Positions 9,196 to 17,674 of a stretch of DNA of 53,687 nt are shown in pieces. The notes under the pieces were generated by a model. That model saw nothing but the letters and a program-made list of their open reading frames with translations. It did not search any database and was not told where the DNA came from. Within the stretch, counting starts at the first letter, position 1; each line of letters begins with the position of its first letter. Made by a program: the position numbers and the translations under genes. This DNA comes from an uncultured Acetatifactor sp. (GTDB lineage: Bacteria; Bacillota; Clostridia; Lachnospirales; Lachnospiraceae): positions 1-53,687 of the forward strand of contig CATKXX010000020.1 in NCBI GenBank assembly GCA_949840935.1, read 5' to 3'.

Positions 9196-10071
9196 ATGAA
9201 AAAGAAAGGTATCGGACCGTTTCAGGTTGTAAATGCATTGATCATGCTGTTCCTGATATTTATAACAATTTATCCCATGTATTACGTTGTGGTGGCCTCC
9301 ATCAGCGATCCTATCCTGCTGAAATCCCACACAGGGCCGCTTTTGTGGATACTGGGCGAGCCTACGCTGGCAGGATACGAGAAGACGCTGGCAAACAAGA
9401 ACCTGTTCAACGGCTTCAAAATCACATTATTTTATCTGGTAGTGGGTACTTCCATACAGCTGATACTTACCAGCTTCGGCGCATATGTGGTATCCAGAAA
9501 GAATTTTCTGCTGCGAAACGGCGTTATGAAATTTATGGTATTTACCATGTTTTTCAGCGGAGGGCTGATTCCCATGTTCTTCGCTATCCGCAATACGGGA
9601 ATCTACAATACCATATGGGTGTCGTCTATCCCTTATGCAGTCAGCGCCTATAATCTGATCATTATGAAGACCTTTTTCGCCTCCATTCCCGAGAGCCTGG
9701 AGGAAGCGGCCATCATTGACGGAGCCAACGATTTCACCGTGTTTTCCAGAGTGATCATGCCCCTGTCCAAGCCTGTGGTAGCAGTTATGATGCTGTATTA
9801 CGGCGTGGGCCAGTGGAATTCCTGGTTCCCTGCCGCCATGTTTAACCGGGACAGGAAGATTTACCCGCTTCAGATGATCCTCCGGGAAATCCTGATCGAA
9901 AACCAGGAGCAGAGCGCGGACTCCCTGTTTGCGGCGGTGGAGCAGTCCTTCTCCAATGACCTGGTGAAATATTGTACCATTGTGGTATCCACCGTTCCCA
10001 TTCTGGTCATCTATCCTTTTTTGCAGAAGTACTTTGAAAAGGGCGTTATGATAGGGGCTGTAAAAGGATAA
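9196..10071 (+). CDS. ABC importer permease (YtcP type)
   Basis: A 291-residue permease partner with six hydrophobic segments, the EAA loop as EAAIIDGANDFTVFSRVIMP (about 170-189) and the typical C terminus KYFEKGVMIGAVKG. The start at 9196 has AAGGTGG five bases upstream; a TTG seven codons earlier lacks one. It has the same order and direction as the parallel pair at 34622-36482, with which it shares the family ending KYFEKG-M-GAVKG. Confidence 0.92.
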   Translation: MKKKGIGPFQVVNALIMLFLIFITIYPMYYVVVASISDPILLKSHTGPLLWILGEPTLAGYEKTLANKNLFNGFKITLFYLVVGTSIQLILTSFGAYVVSRKNFLLRNGVMKFMVFTMFFSGGLIPMFFAIRNTGIYNTIWVSSIPYAVSAYNLIIMKTFFASIPESLEEAAIIDGANDFTVFSRVIMPLSKPVVAVMMLYYGVGQWNSWFPAAMFNRDRKIYPLQMILREILIENQEQSADSLFAAVEQSFSNDLVKYCTIVVSTVPILVIYPFLQKYFEKGVMIGAVKG

Positions 10072-10200
10072 GAGCCGAGATTTGTGTCTGTGCGCTGCAA
10101 AGTCATGAATGCCTTGCCACAAGCTCGTAAGCCATGTATGGCTTTGCGCAAAGAGGGATGTTTACACACCCACTTGAACAGCGCAGAAATGGAGAAAAAT

Positions 10201-11655
10201 ATGAATAAGGAAATCTATGAAAAGGTCAGCCGATGGTTTGACAGCCATCGGGACGAGATGACAGAGGATATTATACGGCTGGTGCGGATTCCCAGCGTAT
10301 CCTGCCCCCAGGAAGATGACAATGCCCCCTTCGGGGATGCCTGCAGGGATTGTCTGGAGGAAATGCTGGCTCTGGGGCAGAAACACGGCTTCCACACGGA
10401 AAATTATGAAAACCGTGTGGGCAGCATCGGCGGACAGGACAAGGACTGGGACAATATGATCGGCTTCTGGAACCATCTGGATGTGGTTCCCGTGGGAAAC
10501 CAGTGGACATATGAACCCTTCGAGCCTGTATTGAAGGAATATTTCCTGATCGGCAGAGGGGCCCAGGACAACAAAGGCCCCGCGGTGGGGATCCTGTATA
10601 TGATGAGATGCCTGCGGGAATTGAACATCCCTTTGAAACATGAGCTCCGGCTGTTTGTGGGCTGCGACGAGGAGCGGGGCATGACGGATTTGGAATATTA
10701 TACCAGCCGCTATCCCACTCCCCGGCTGTCCATGATCGCGGACAGCGGTTTCCCCGTATGCTTCGGGGAAAAAGGGATCATAGAGGGAAGCTTTCACAGC
10801 GAGACGCCTGTCAGCGGGCTGATCCTGGAGCTGGAAGGCGGAAGCGCCAGCAATATGATTCCCGACTCTGCCTGTGTGGTACTGAAATACACGGATGAAC
10901 TGGAAAAGGCATTACAGGCTGCCTCCGGCACACAGCCTTCTCCCGGGATTACCGTGGAAGTGGAAAAAGATACCATCCGTATCCATGCCGCCGGCAAAGG
11001 CAAGCACAGCGCCTTCCCGGAGGGCAGCGTAAACGCCATCCATGGACTGATGCGCTTTCTGGCCGGCTTATCGCCCCTCCCTGAAAGTGACCGGAAGCTT
11101 TTTGGCAGACTTGCCTATCTGTCCGAAGAGTACTACGGGGAACATACGCACATTGAAGGAAGCGATGAACTGTCCGGGCGGACTACCTGCGCCGCCACCG
11201 TGCTGAAGCTTGAAACGCAAAAGGTTTCACTCCATTTTAATATCCGCTACATCATTACGGCTGACCGGGAAAAGCTTTCTGCGGGCCTGGCCCGGGCGGC
11301 AGCGGAAAACGACTTAACCTGGACGACGGAACGGGATTCCGCCCCCAACTATTTCCCCAGGGAACACCCTGCGGTACAGCTGCTCACCGACCTCTATAAT
11401 GAGATCACAGGCAGCCACTCGGAAAGCTTCGTCATGGGCGGAGGAACCTACGCCCGTAAACTGCCAAGAGCCTTTGCCTACGGGGTAGGCGGAATGGAGG
11501 AATCGGAAGAAGATCTGCGGATCAAAAAGCAGCTTTTCCAGCCGGGTCACGGCGGCGCCCATGAACCGGATGAGGGCCTGAATCTGCGGCTTTTAACGGA
11601 AGCCATGAAGATATATGCCATGGCGGTGATAGCGCTGAACGGGGTCGAAATTTAA
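10201..11655 (+). CDS. M20-family dipeptidase (PepV/DapE-like), second copy
   Basis: A 484-residue zinc peptidase with the same motif set as the first copy: WNHLDVVPVGNQW, GAQDNKGP, CDEERGM and FQPGHGGAHEPDE. GGAG about six bases before 10201 decides the start; the frame is open further upstream but without a ribosome site. About 130 bases separate it from the permease gene. That gap holds a hairpin AAGCCAT-GT-ATGGCTT (10129-10144) nested in a longer imperfect stem, and no T-run. The 3' end overlaps the convergent AraC gene by four bases. Two paralogues in one operon suggest that they differ in substrate or chirality rather than being redundant. Confidence 0.9.
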   Translation: MNKEIYEKVSRWFDSHRDEMTEDIIRLVRIPSVSCPQEDDNAPFGDACRDCLEEMLALGQKHGFHTENYENRVGSIGGQDKDWDNMIGFWNHLDVVPVGNQWTYEPFEPVLKEYFLIGRGAQDNKGPAVGILYMMRCLRELNIPLKHELRLFVGCDEERGMTDLEYYTSRYPTPRLSMIADSGFPVCFGEKGIIEGSFHSETPVSGLILELEGGSASNMIPDSACVVLKYTDELEKALQAASGTQPSPGITVEVEKDTIRIHAAGKGKHSAFPEGSVNAIHGLMRFLAGLSPLPESDRKLFGRLAYLSEEYYGEHTHIEGSDELSGRTTCAATVLKLETQKVSLHFNIRYIITADREKLSAGLARAAAENDLTWTTERDSAPNYFPREHPAVQLLTDLYNEITGSHSESFVMGGGTYARKLPRAFAYGVGGMEESEEDLRIKKQLFQPGHGGAHEPDEGLNLRLLTEAMKIYAMAVIALNGVEI

Positions 11656-12617
11656 TTTTCCACCCCAATCTGTCCGCTTGCCTTATAAGGGGCATACTTG
11701 GGTGCAGACTTTAAGATTCCCCGCTTTTCATTGCGGAAGCGCTGAGGGCTGCAGCCCATAATGCCGCGAAAAGTCCTGTTAAACCCGGAATGGGAATGAA
11801 AGCCTGTGTCCAATGCAATGGAAAGAATACTGTCCTCCGTGCTGACCAGATAAAAGCACGCCTTCCGAATTCGTACTGCCCGCAGGTATTGAAGCGGTGT
11901 CTGGTGAAAGCTGCTGCGGAAATATTCCAGGAATTGCTTCAGGGACAGGCCGCACATCTGTGCCAGAAGGGCCGGCTCCAATTCCCGGGCATACTCCCTG
12001 TCCATATAAGCTATGGCGGGGAAAAGCCGTGCCCTGAGATTTTCGGGCCGAGAAGCTTCCACAGTATACTCCTCCGAATCCTTCAGCCTCTCCTGCTGCC
12101 AGCGGTAAAGCCGGATCAGGAACACCTCGAGTAACCCTGAGACCTTCTGGAGACAATAATCCTCCTTCTGCGAAATGGCTCTTATGATCAGGCGGATCAG
12201 ACCCGCTTCTTCCTGAAAGACAGCTTTTCTGAAAATTTTGGGAAAATCCGTATAGCCGAACCACAACATTTCCTCCGGAAGCCCCTTGGGATAAAAAGGC
12301 GCCAGCACCTCCCGTGGATTGAAAAACAGATAGTGGCAGCATACATTGGAGTCCGCCTGGGGCGGGAAAAAAGAGGCATGGGTATAAAACGGGGGCAAAA
12401 ATAAAAAGTCCCCTTCGTTTACCTGTCTGTACTGATTCTCAAGATTCCATGTCATTGTACCTTTTTCACAAAACGCTATTTCAATGCAGTTGTGAAAATG
12501 AATAAAATCCACATGATCTGTAATCTGGATCCCCTGCATTAACAGCACCGGAAAATCCCGGGAAAATTCATACTCGCGATATGTAATAGGGAGGGAAGAA
12601 TAATCCTTGGCAGTCAT
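11652..12617 (-). CDS. AraC-family transcriptional regulator (second of the pair)
   Basis: A 321-residue regulator with an N-terminal sugar-binding-like cupin (IHFHNCIEIAFCEKGTMTW, about 39-57) and a C-terminal AraC helix-turn-helix pair (about 215-305: LAQMCGLSLKQFLEYFRSSF and SIALDTGFHSHSGFNRTF). It overlaps the upstream fur-like gene by ATGA, so the two are translationally coupled and made from the metal-responsive promoter near 14011-14038. That ties control of the peptide locus to a Fur-family regulator, an unusual arrangement. It is related to the AraC protein at 313-1269. Confidence 0.9.
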   Translation of the reverse strand: MTAKDYSSLPITYREYEFSRDFPVLLMQGIQITDHVDFIHFHNCIEIAFCEKGTMTWNLENQYRQVNEGDFLFLPPFYTHASFFPPQADSNVCCHYLFFNPREVLAPFYPKGLPEEMLWFGYTDFPKIFRKAVFQEEAGLIRLIIRAISQKEDYCLQKVSGLLEVFLIRLYRWQQERLKDSEEYTVEASRPENLRARLFPAIAYMDREYARELEPALLAQMCGLSLKQFLEYFRSSFHQTPLQYLRAVRIRKACFYLVSTEDSILSIALDTGFHSHSGFNRTFRGIMGCSPQRFRNEKRGILKSAPKYAPYKASGQIGVEN

Positions 12618-13054
12618 GGCTCCGTTCTCTCCTTTTCCGCCTTACACTCCCTGCAGTACCCGTACAGTTCCAGCTTGTGCCCTGTCACGGTGAAATCCCC
12701 CGTCTCACGCCCCAGCCGGATATGGGCAAAGGGGCAGCTTGGCAGGGCAATCCTCTTATGGCATTCCAGGCAGACCGCATAGTGGGTATGTCCTCCCCGG
12801 TTTAATTCATATACCACGGTACCGTCCCCCATCCAGGTATCCTTCGAGACCAGCCCTCTCTCCTCAAAGGCCGCCAGAATCCGGTAAACCGTGGAAAGCG
12901 CGTACTCCTCGCCCTCCGCCAGCTCCTCCACCAGACGGTATATCTGTACCGCACTCAACGGTTCCGTCGCCTCCTGCAGTACTTCATACACATTTTTACG
13001 CTGTCTCGTCCATTTCATCCCTTCCGGGTACCGAATTTCCCTCTTGTCATTCAT
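12614..13054 (-). CDS. Fur-family metal- or redox-responsive repressor
   Basis: A 146-residue protein with an N-terminal winged helix (about 10-80: RQRKNVYEVLQEATEPLSAV, then YALSTVYRILAAFEERGLV) and a C-terminal dimerisation domain with HTHYAVCLECHKRI and GYCRECK, the two CxxC pairs of the structural zinc site. The HTHY motif is part of the regulatory metal site. The start at 13054 is chosen from AGGGGTG upstream and the usual family length; an ATG seven codons earlier is possible. It lies 13 bases after the exporter gene and overlaps the AraC gene by ATGA. Sequence alone does not say whether it senses zinc, manganese, iron or peroxide. Confidence 0.9.
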   Translation of the reverse strand: MNDKREIRYPEGMKWTRQRKNVYEVLQEATEPLSAVQIYRLVEELAEGEEYALSTVYRILAAFEERGLVSKDTWMGDGTVVYELNRGGHTHYAVCLECHKRIALPSCPFAHIRLGRETGDFTVTGHKLELYGYCRECKAEKERTEP

Positions 13055-13067
13055 CGTAATAACACCC

Positions 13068-13907
13068 CTATGCAAACAATCCTACCACAATTCCCGCCAG
13101 AACGCCAATAAAATATAGCAGACCCAGTATTTTCAAGTCTTCTTTCCTGTCATGGTTTACCCGAAACAGGATCAGCAGGCCCACTCCTGTACCGGTGAGC
13201 AGCCCTGACAGCATCGCTCCGGCGCCGATCACGCCCTCCAGATACAGTTGTGTAATCACCACCGAACCCGCGCAATTGGGAATCAGCCCCACAAGCCCGG
13301 CCAGAACAGGCCCCAGAATCCTGCGGTTCAGTACCAGCTCTGCCAGCGCGTCTTCCCCCACCAGGAAAAAGAGCAGATTCAGCAAAAAGGTTATGATCAG
13401 GATAAAGGCGCCGATCCGTAATGTATGCACCAGGGCGGATCGTAAAATGCCTCCCTCCTCACAGTGGCAGTGCTCCTGTTCACAGATTGTGTGGATATGG
13501 TGATGATTCTCCCTGTGAGCGGAGAATATAAAGTCCACTATAAACCCCGCCAGGATACCGATCAGCATCTTTGACAGCAGGATTGTTGCGATCGTCCCTG
13601 CCGGGGCCTGCTCCGAAATCAGAACAGGCAGCATCTCATCCGAGGTTGACAGATAGATTGCCAGAAGTGTCCCCAGGGAGATAACCCTTCCTGCATACAG
13701 CCCGGACGCCGCCGCGGAGAAACCGCACTGGGGCACAATCCCCAGTGCGCCGCCGATCACCGGGCCGAGCCTGCCTGCTTTGCGCACCAGTCCCTGGGCC
13801 TTCCGCCCCGTTTTATGTTCCAGATATTCCATTGCCAGATACGTCAGAAACAGGAAGGGAACCAGTTTCACGGTATCCAGTAAAGTATCCATGATCACAT
13901 CCCGCAT
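13068..13907 (-). CDS. Putative heavy-metal/manganese exporter (ArsP_2-like, multi-pass membrane)
   Basis: A 279-residue polytopic membrane protein with two similar halves, each holding a Gly/Pro/Cys motif: GGALGIVPQCGFSAAASGLY (about 54-73) and LAGLVGLIPNCAGSVVITQL (about 205-224). Between them lies a His/Cys-rich loop, HRENHHHIHTICEQEHCHC (about 130-148), suited to metal binding. This pattern fits the 10-TM heavy-metal exporter family (ArsP_2). GGAGG six bases before 13907 fixes the start; the frame is open upstream but lacks a ribosome site. It is first in an operon with a Fur-family gene behind a palindromic operator, so metal-controlled efflux is the likely role. The metal is unknown. 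Confidence 0.82.
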   Translation of the reverse strand: MRDVIMDTLLDTVKLVPFLFLTYLAMEYLEHKTGRKAQGLVRKAGRLGPVIGGALGIVPQCGFSAAASGLYAGRVISLGTLLAIYLSTSDEMLPVLISEQAPAGTIATILLSKMLIGILAGFIVDFIFSAHRENHHHIHTICEQEHCHCEEGGILRSALVHTLRIGAFILIITFLLNLLFFLVGEDALAELVLNRRILGPVLAGLVGLIPNCAGSVVITQLYLEGVIGAGAMLSGLLTGTGVGLLILFRVNHDRKEDLKILGLLYFIGVLAGIVVGLFA

Positions 13908-13982
13908 GATATGCCTCCATTCTACGGACGCAAAGAAGATTTCACATGGAAACCACCCTTGCATTTCCCCCTTAAGCACCAG

Positions 13983-14005
13983 ATGCAAATGCAACTCATT
14001 TGCAT
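13983..14005. promoter_or_regulatory. Fur-family operator (9-5-9 palindrome)
   Basis: ATGCAAATG-N5-CATTTGCAT is a perfect 9-base inverted repeat placed just downstream of the -10 box, over the expected transcription start of the exporter-fur-araC operon. The layout is that of an autoregulated Fur/PerR/Zur box. Confidence 0.75.
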
Positions 14006-14010
14006 TTAGT

Positions 14011-14038
14011 ACTATATCATATTCCCACAGGATGTCAA
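14011..14038 (-). promoter_or_regulatory. Sigma-A promoter of the exporter-fur-araC operon
   Basis: On the minus strand a consensus TTGACA (14033-14038), a 16-base spacer and an extended -10 TGA-TATAGT (hexamer 14011-14016). It is immediately followed by the palindrome at 13983-14005. Confidence 0.8.
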
Positions 14039-14103
14039 GCATTAAAATACAATGGCGATAAAATAATTTAACCATTTTCTAAAATCTGTGATAAAATATA
14101 GAC

Positions 14104-15945
14104 ATGAAAATTACGGAAATCCTTACGAGACGGCCCGGCAGCTTTAAACAGAATATCCGACGCCCCATAGGCAGTATCCAGAAAAGGATACTGCTTATCA
14201 CTGTTTCCTGTCTGCTTTGCATGTGCGGCGTCATCAGCTGTGTCAGCTACTACATTTTCCGCAATTATCTTCAGAACAGCCTGATCCACTCCACGGAGAC
14301 CAGCCTGCAGCTGCTGTCGGATTCCGTGGATAACAGGATGGACGATATTTTCCAGATTGTCCGGTTCTGCCGCAATAATTCCAATATAGCTACTTATATA
14401 GAACAGAATCCCAATCCCAGCTCTGTGCTGTCGGTCTCCACCTACGACCGGATTTATGAGGAATACAGCAACAATCCATCCAAGGATTACATAAACAGGC
14501 TGGCTATCGTCACCAACGACCACTTTTTGCAGATTGTCAGCGCCGCCTATTCCTCCACCGTCAATCTGTCCGCAGAGGTGCCCGGCCTTCCCTATTTTGA
14601 CACTCTGTTGAGTGCCCCCGATTATGATTTTTCCACAGGCTTTGTAAAAGATCCCCTGTATCGCAATGGGAAAAACGTACTGACCGTGATCCGGCCAATC
14701 ACATACCAGTACAATTCCGTCCAGGGCGGATTTCTCTATTTACAGATTTCCTCAGACCTCTTTACGGACGCTTTAAAACGGTATTCCACTGCAGAAGACA
14801 GTTATCTGTATCTGCATATAGGAGGCCGCGATTACCTGTATGGAGGCGGCGGGCTGTCCGAGCTGAATGTATCTTTCCGGATTGCCGATGACCTGTCCTC
14901 CTGTGGGCTGATAGAAGATACCCTGGTTCATCAGATTCAGGATGAGGAGGGCTCCCGGCTGGTAGTCACCTCCCCGCTGAATATGCCAGGCTGCTATATC
15001 AGCCAGAGCATATCCAATTCGGAGCTGCGGGATCAGCGACTCCTGCTGTGGCTTATCCTGGGCGGTACTCTGATCAGTATTTTAGGAATCGGCATCCTGC
15101 TTATGCTGCTCCTGAACCGCATGATCAATGTTCCTGTCTCCAGGATCCGGGCCAAAATGCTGCGGGTAGCGGACGGGGATTTTGCCCGCGACCCTTCCAT
15201 TGAGTGGAACCATGAGCTGGGAGAAATCGGCAGGGGCATCAACGATCTCTCCGAGAATGTCTACCTGCTGATGAACAAGAGGCTTGAGGATGAGAAGCAG
15301 AAAAAGGATCTGGAATATAAGATGCTGCAAAGTCAGATCAACCCTCATTTTATTTACAATACCTTAAATTCCATCAAATGGATGGCCACTATTCAGGGCT
15401 CATCGGGGATTTCCGAAATGACCACCGCCCTGGCGAAGCTGTTGAAAAGCATTTCCAAGGGCACGCGGCTGCTGGTCTCCATTGAGGAGGAGCTGTCCCT
15501 TTTAAAGGACTATTTTACCATCCAGAGCTACCGCTACGGCGGCACCATCACAATGGAAGTGCAGGTGGAAGATGATTCCCTCTTGGAATGCCAGATCATC
15601 AAATTTACCCTGCAGCCCCTGGTGGAAAACGCCATTTTCCACGGCGTGGAGCCCAAGGGGGCGGGCCATATCCAAATCCGTGTTTATCCTGAAAGCCTCA
15701 CGGAAGAAGGAGAGGCTTCCATACGCATTGACGTAACGGATGACGGCATAGGAATGCCCCCGGACAAGGCGGCTCAGATCCTCCTGTCCAACGGCTGCAG
15801 TACCGAATTTTTCCGGGAAATCGGTGTCAGCAATGTTCACAAGAGGCTGCAGTATGAATTCGGCGATTCCTACGGGATTACCATTGAAAGCGTGGAAGGG
15901 GAATATACCACCATGTCCATTCATATTCCCCAACGACATTCTTAG
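14104..15945 (+). CDS. YesM-type sensor histidine kinase
   Basis: A 613-residue membrane kinase. It has TM helix 1 at about 27-50, a large extracellular sensing domain (about 50-300), TM helix 2 at about 303-327, a HAMP region (about 328-385) and a His_kinase domain with QINPHFIYNTLNSIKWMA, where His416 is the expected phosphorylation site. An HATPase domain follows (N box PLVENAIFHGVEPKG, G box DVTDDGIGMPPDKA). The response regulator follows after 33 bases. No Shine-Dalgarno site precedes the ATG. A TAAAAT -10-like box ends six bases before it, so the mRNA may be leaderless. Ligand unknown; the genes beside it suggest a carbohydrate. Confidence 0.92.
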   Translation: MKITEILTRRPGSFKQNIRRPIGSIQKRILLITVSCLLCMCGVISCVSYYIFRNYLQNSLIHSTETSLQLLSDSVDNRMDDIFQIVRFCRNNSNIATYIEQNPNPSSVLSVSTYDRIYEEYSNNPSKDYINRLAIVTNDHFLQIVSAAYSSTVNLSAEVPGLPYFDTLLSAPDYDFSTGFVKDPLYRNGKNVLTVIRPITYQYNSVQGGFLYLQISSDLFTDALKRYSTAEDSYLYLHIGGRDYLYGGGGLSELNVSFRIADDLSSCGLIEDTLVHQIQDEEGSRLVVTSPLNMPGCYISQSISNSELRDQRLLLWLILGGTLISILGIGILLMLLLNRMINVPVSRIRAKMLRVADGDFARDPSIEWNHELGEIGRGINDLSENVYLLMNKRLEDEKQKKDLEYKMLQSQINPHFIYNTLNSIKWMATIQGSSGISEMTTALAKLLKSISKGTRLLVSIEEELSLLKDYFTIQSYRYGGTITMEVQVEDDSLLECQIIKFTLQPLVENAIFHGVEPKGAGHIQIRVYPESLTEEGEASIRIDVTDDGIGMPPDKAAQILLSNGCSTEFFREIGVSNVHKRLQYEFGDSYGITIESVEGEYTTMSIHIPQRHS

Positions 15946-15978
15946 CACATACCGGGATACCGGTTTAAAGGAGACTTC

Positions 15979-17583
15979 ATGTATAAATTACTGATAGTGG
16001 ATGACGAGCCGCTGGTTCAGGTAGGCATCAAATCCATGTTGAACTGGGCAAAAATGGATATAAAGGTAATCGGCACAGCAGGCAATGGACAGGCTGCGCT
16101 CAAAATGATATACGAGCAGTCTCCGGACATTGTGATCACGGACGTCAAGATGCCGGTGATGAGCGGCCTGGAGCTGGTCAGGAAATGCCGGGAACAGTAC
16201 GGCGACGAATATCCCTATTTTATCATTCTCACCAGCTATGAAGACTTCCACATGGTCAGGGAAGCCCTTACCTATCAGGTGACAGACTATCTGGTGAAAA
16301 TGGAGCTTACCCCCCCTTCCCTGACGGAAGCTGTGGAGCGGGTATTAAAACGGATACAGGAATCAGCGAACAGGAACCGGTCTTCCGAGAGCATTGCCCA
16401 TCCCTTTTACGATAAATTTTTTATCTGCCTGATCAACAACCTGTTTGAATCGGAAGAACAGTTTTCCCTCCAGAGCCAGGATCTCAACCTGGATTTCCAC
16501 TATGGCGGCTACGTTTGCTGCTACGGTGAGATGACCGGCAATCAGGCGGATTCCCTGCCGAAGGAAAAACAGCTTGCCCTGTTTTCCACTTCCATGCAGA
16601 TGTTAAAGGAGCTGGCAGGGAAATACCGCCCCTGCTTCTGCCTTTCCCTGGATACCAGACATTTCGCGCTGATTTTCTGTTACGAGGCAGGGCCTGCCTG
16701 CAATCCCGCTTACGGCGTGGAATTAAAGGACATCCTGGAAAATATCAGCGAGACCCTGACAAAATACTATAACGTGTCCTTCCGGTGCGGTATCGGAAAT
16801 ATGGTGGATACGCCCCTCGCCATCTGTGACTCCTATCAATGCTCCAGACAGGCCAGCATCTCTACAGAGGAACAGATTCCCATTGTCTTTTTCGAGGAGT
16901 GCATTAAGGCGGATGCCCGCCATAACTCCTTTAATATGAGCCTGTTCAAGCAGGATCTGACCAAGGCCTTTGAGGAATATGACGCTGAGATACTGAACCG
17001 CACATTGGACAACCTCTGTGAGCTTTTCCTGTCCCACCCCGACCATTTTGTACAGGCCATGGACGGCGCCTGCAATATATTATATCTGTCCATCTCGCTG
17101 CTGCAGGACGGTGAAGCGATCGTCTCCGATTTCTTCCGGGATAACCCCGACGGATATCGCTCCATCTACAAGCAGGCTACGGTGGAGCAGATCGTCAATT
17201 GGCTGAGCTCTTTCAAACGACATTTGTGTCAGCTTTTTGAAAGCCATCATAAAGATTATAAAAATCATATTGTGGCCAATGTGAAAAAATATATCAACGC
17301 ACATTTAAAGGAGCACCTGTCCCTCAATGAAGTGGCCGCAGTGTTCGGAATCAGCCCCAATTACCTGAGCCAGCTTTTCAGCAAGTATAACAACACAGGC
17401 TTTTCCGAATATATCAACACCTGCAAAGTATCCGAAAGTAAGCGGCTTCTGGCGGAGGGCAATCTCAAGGTATATGAGGTGGCTGACATGCTGGGTTTTG
17501 AAAGCGCTTTCTATTTCAGCAAGGTATTCAAAAGGGTGGAGGGCATGTCCCCCACCGAATATCTGAATAATCTGCTCATGTAA
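15979..17583 (+). CDS. YesN-type response regulator (receiver plus AraC output)
   Basis: A 534-residue protein. The N-terminal receiver has LLIVDDE, phospho-acceptor Asp55 in IVITDVKMPVMSG and a lysine in the YLVKME stretch. A long middle linker (about 130-425) follows, then a C-terminal AraC helix-turn-helix pair (about 430-534: LSLNEVAAVFGISPNYLSQL and VADMLGFESAFYFSKVFKR). AGGAG lies six bases before the ATG. It is the cognate partner of the kinase just upstream. The likely targets are the heparinase-like gene downstream or one of the two ABC loci in this window. Confidence 0.93.
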   Translation: MYKLLIVDDEPLVQVGIKSMLNWAKMDIKVIGTAGNGQAALKMIYEQSPDIVITDVKMPVMSGLELVRKCREQYGDEYPYFIILTSYEDFHMVREALTYQVTDYLVKMELTPPSLTEAVERVLKRIQESANRNRSSESIAHPFYDKFFICLINNLFESEEQFSLQSQDLNLDFHYGGYVCCYGEMTGNQADSLPKEKQLALFSTSMQMLKELAGKYRPCFCLSLDTRHFALIFCYEAGPACNPAYGVELKDILENISETLTKYYNVSFRCGIGNMVDTPLAICDSYQCSRQASISTEEQIPIVFFEECIKADARHNSFNMSLFKQDLTKAFEEYDAEILNRTLDNLCELFLSHPDHFVQAMDGACNILYLSISLLQDGEAIVSDFFRDNPDGYRSIYKQATVEQIVNWLSSFKRHLCQLFESHHKDYKNHIVANVKKYINAHLKEHLSLNEVAAVFGISPNYLSQLFSKYNNTGFSEYINTCKVSESKRLLAEGNLKVYEVADMLGFESAFYFSKVFKRVEGMSPTEYLNNLLM

Positions 17584-17644
17584 GGCCCGTAAGTCTTATT
17601 CCCGTCAGGTTGAATAAAAATGTGTATTCAGCCGGTGATTTAAA

Positions 17645-17660
17645 GTGCGCCGCAGCGCAC
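17645..17660 (+). other. Tetraloop hairpin in the leader of the heparinase-like gene
   Basis: GTGCGC-CGCA-GCGCAC is a perfect 6-bp stem with a four-base loop, 14 bases before the chosen ATG. There is no T-run after it. It may affect translation or mRNA stability. Confidence 0.4.
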
Positions 17661-17674
17661 GGACAGGTATTATT

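Noticed and set aside
14411..14523. Antisense frame over the kinase sensor domain as a small gene
   Set aside because: It has no ribosome site and lies inside a well-supported kinase gene.
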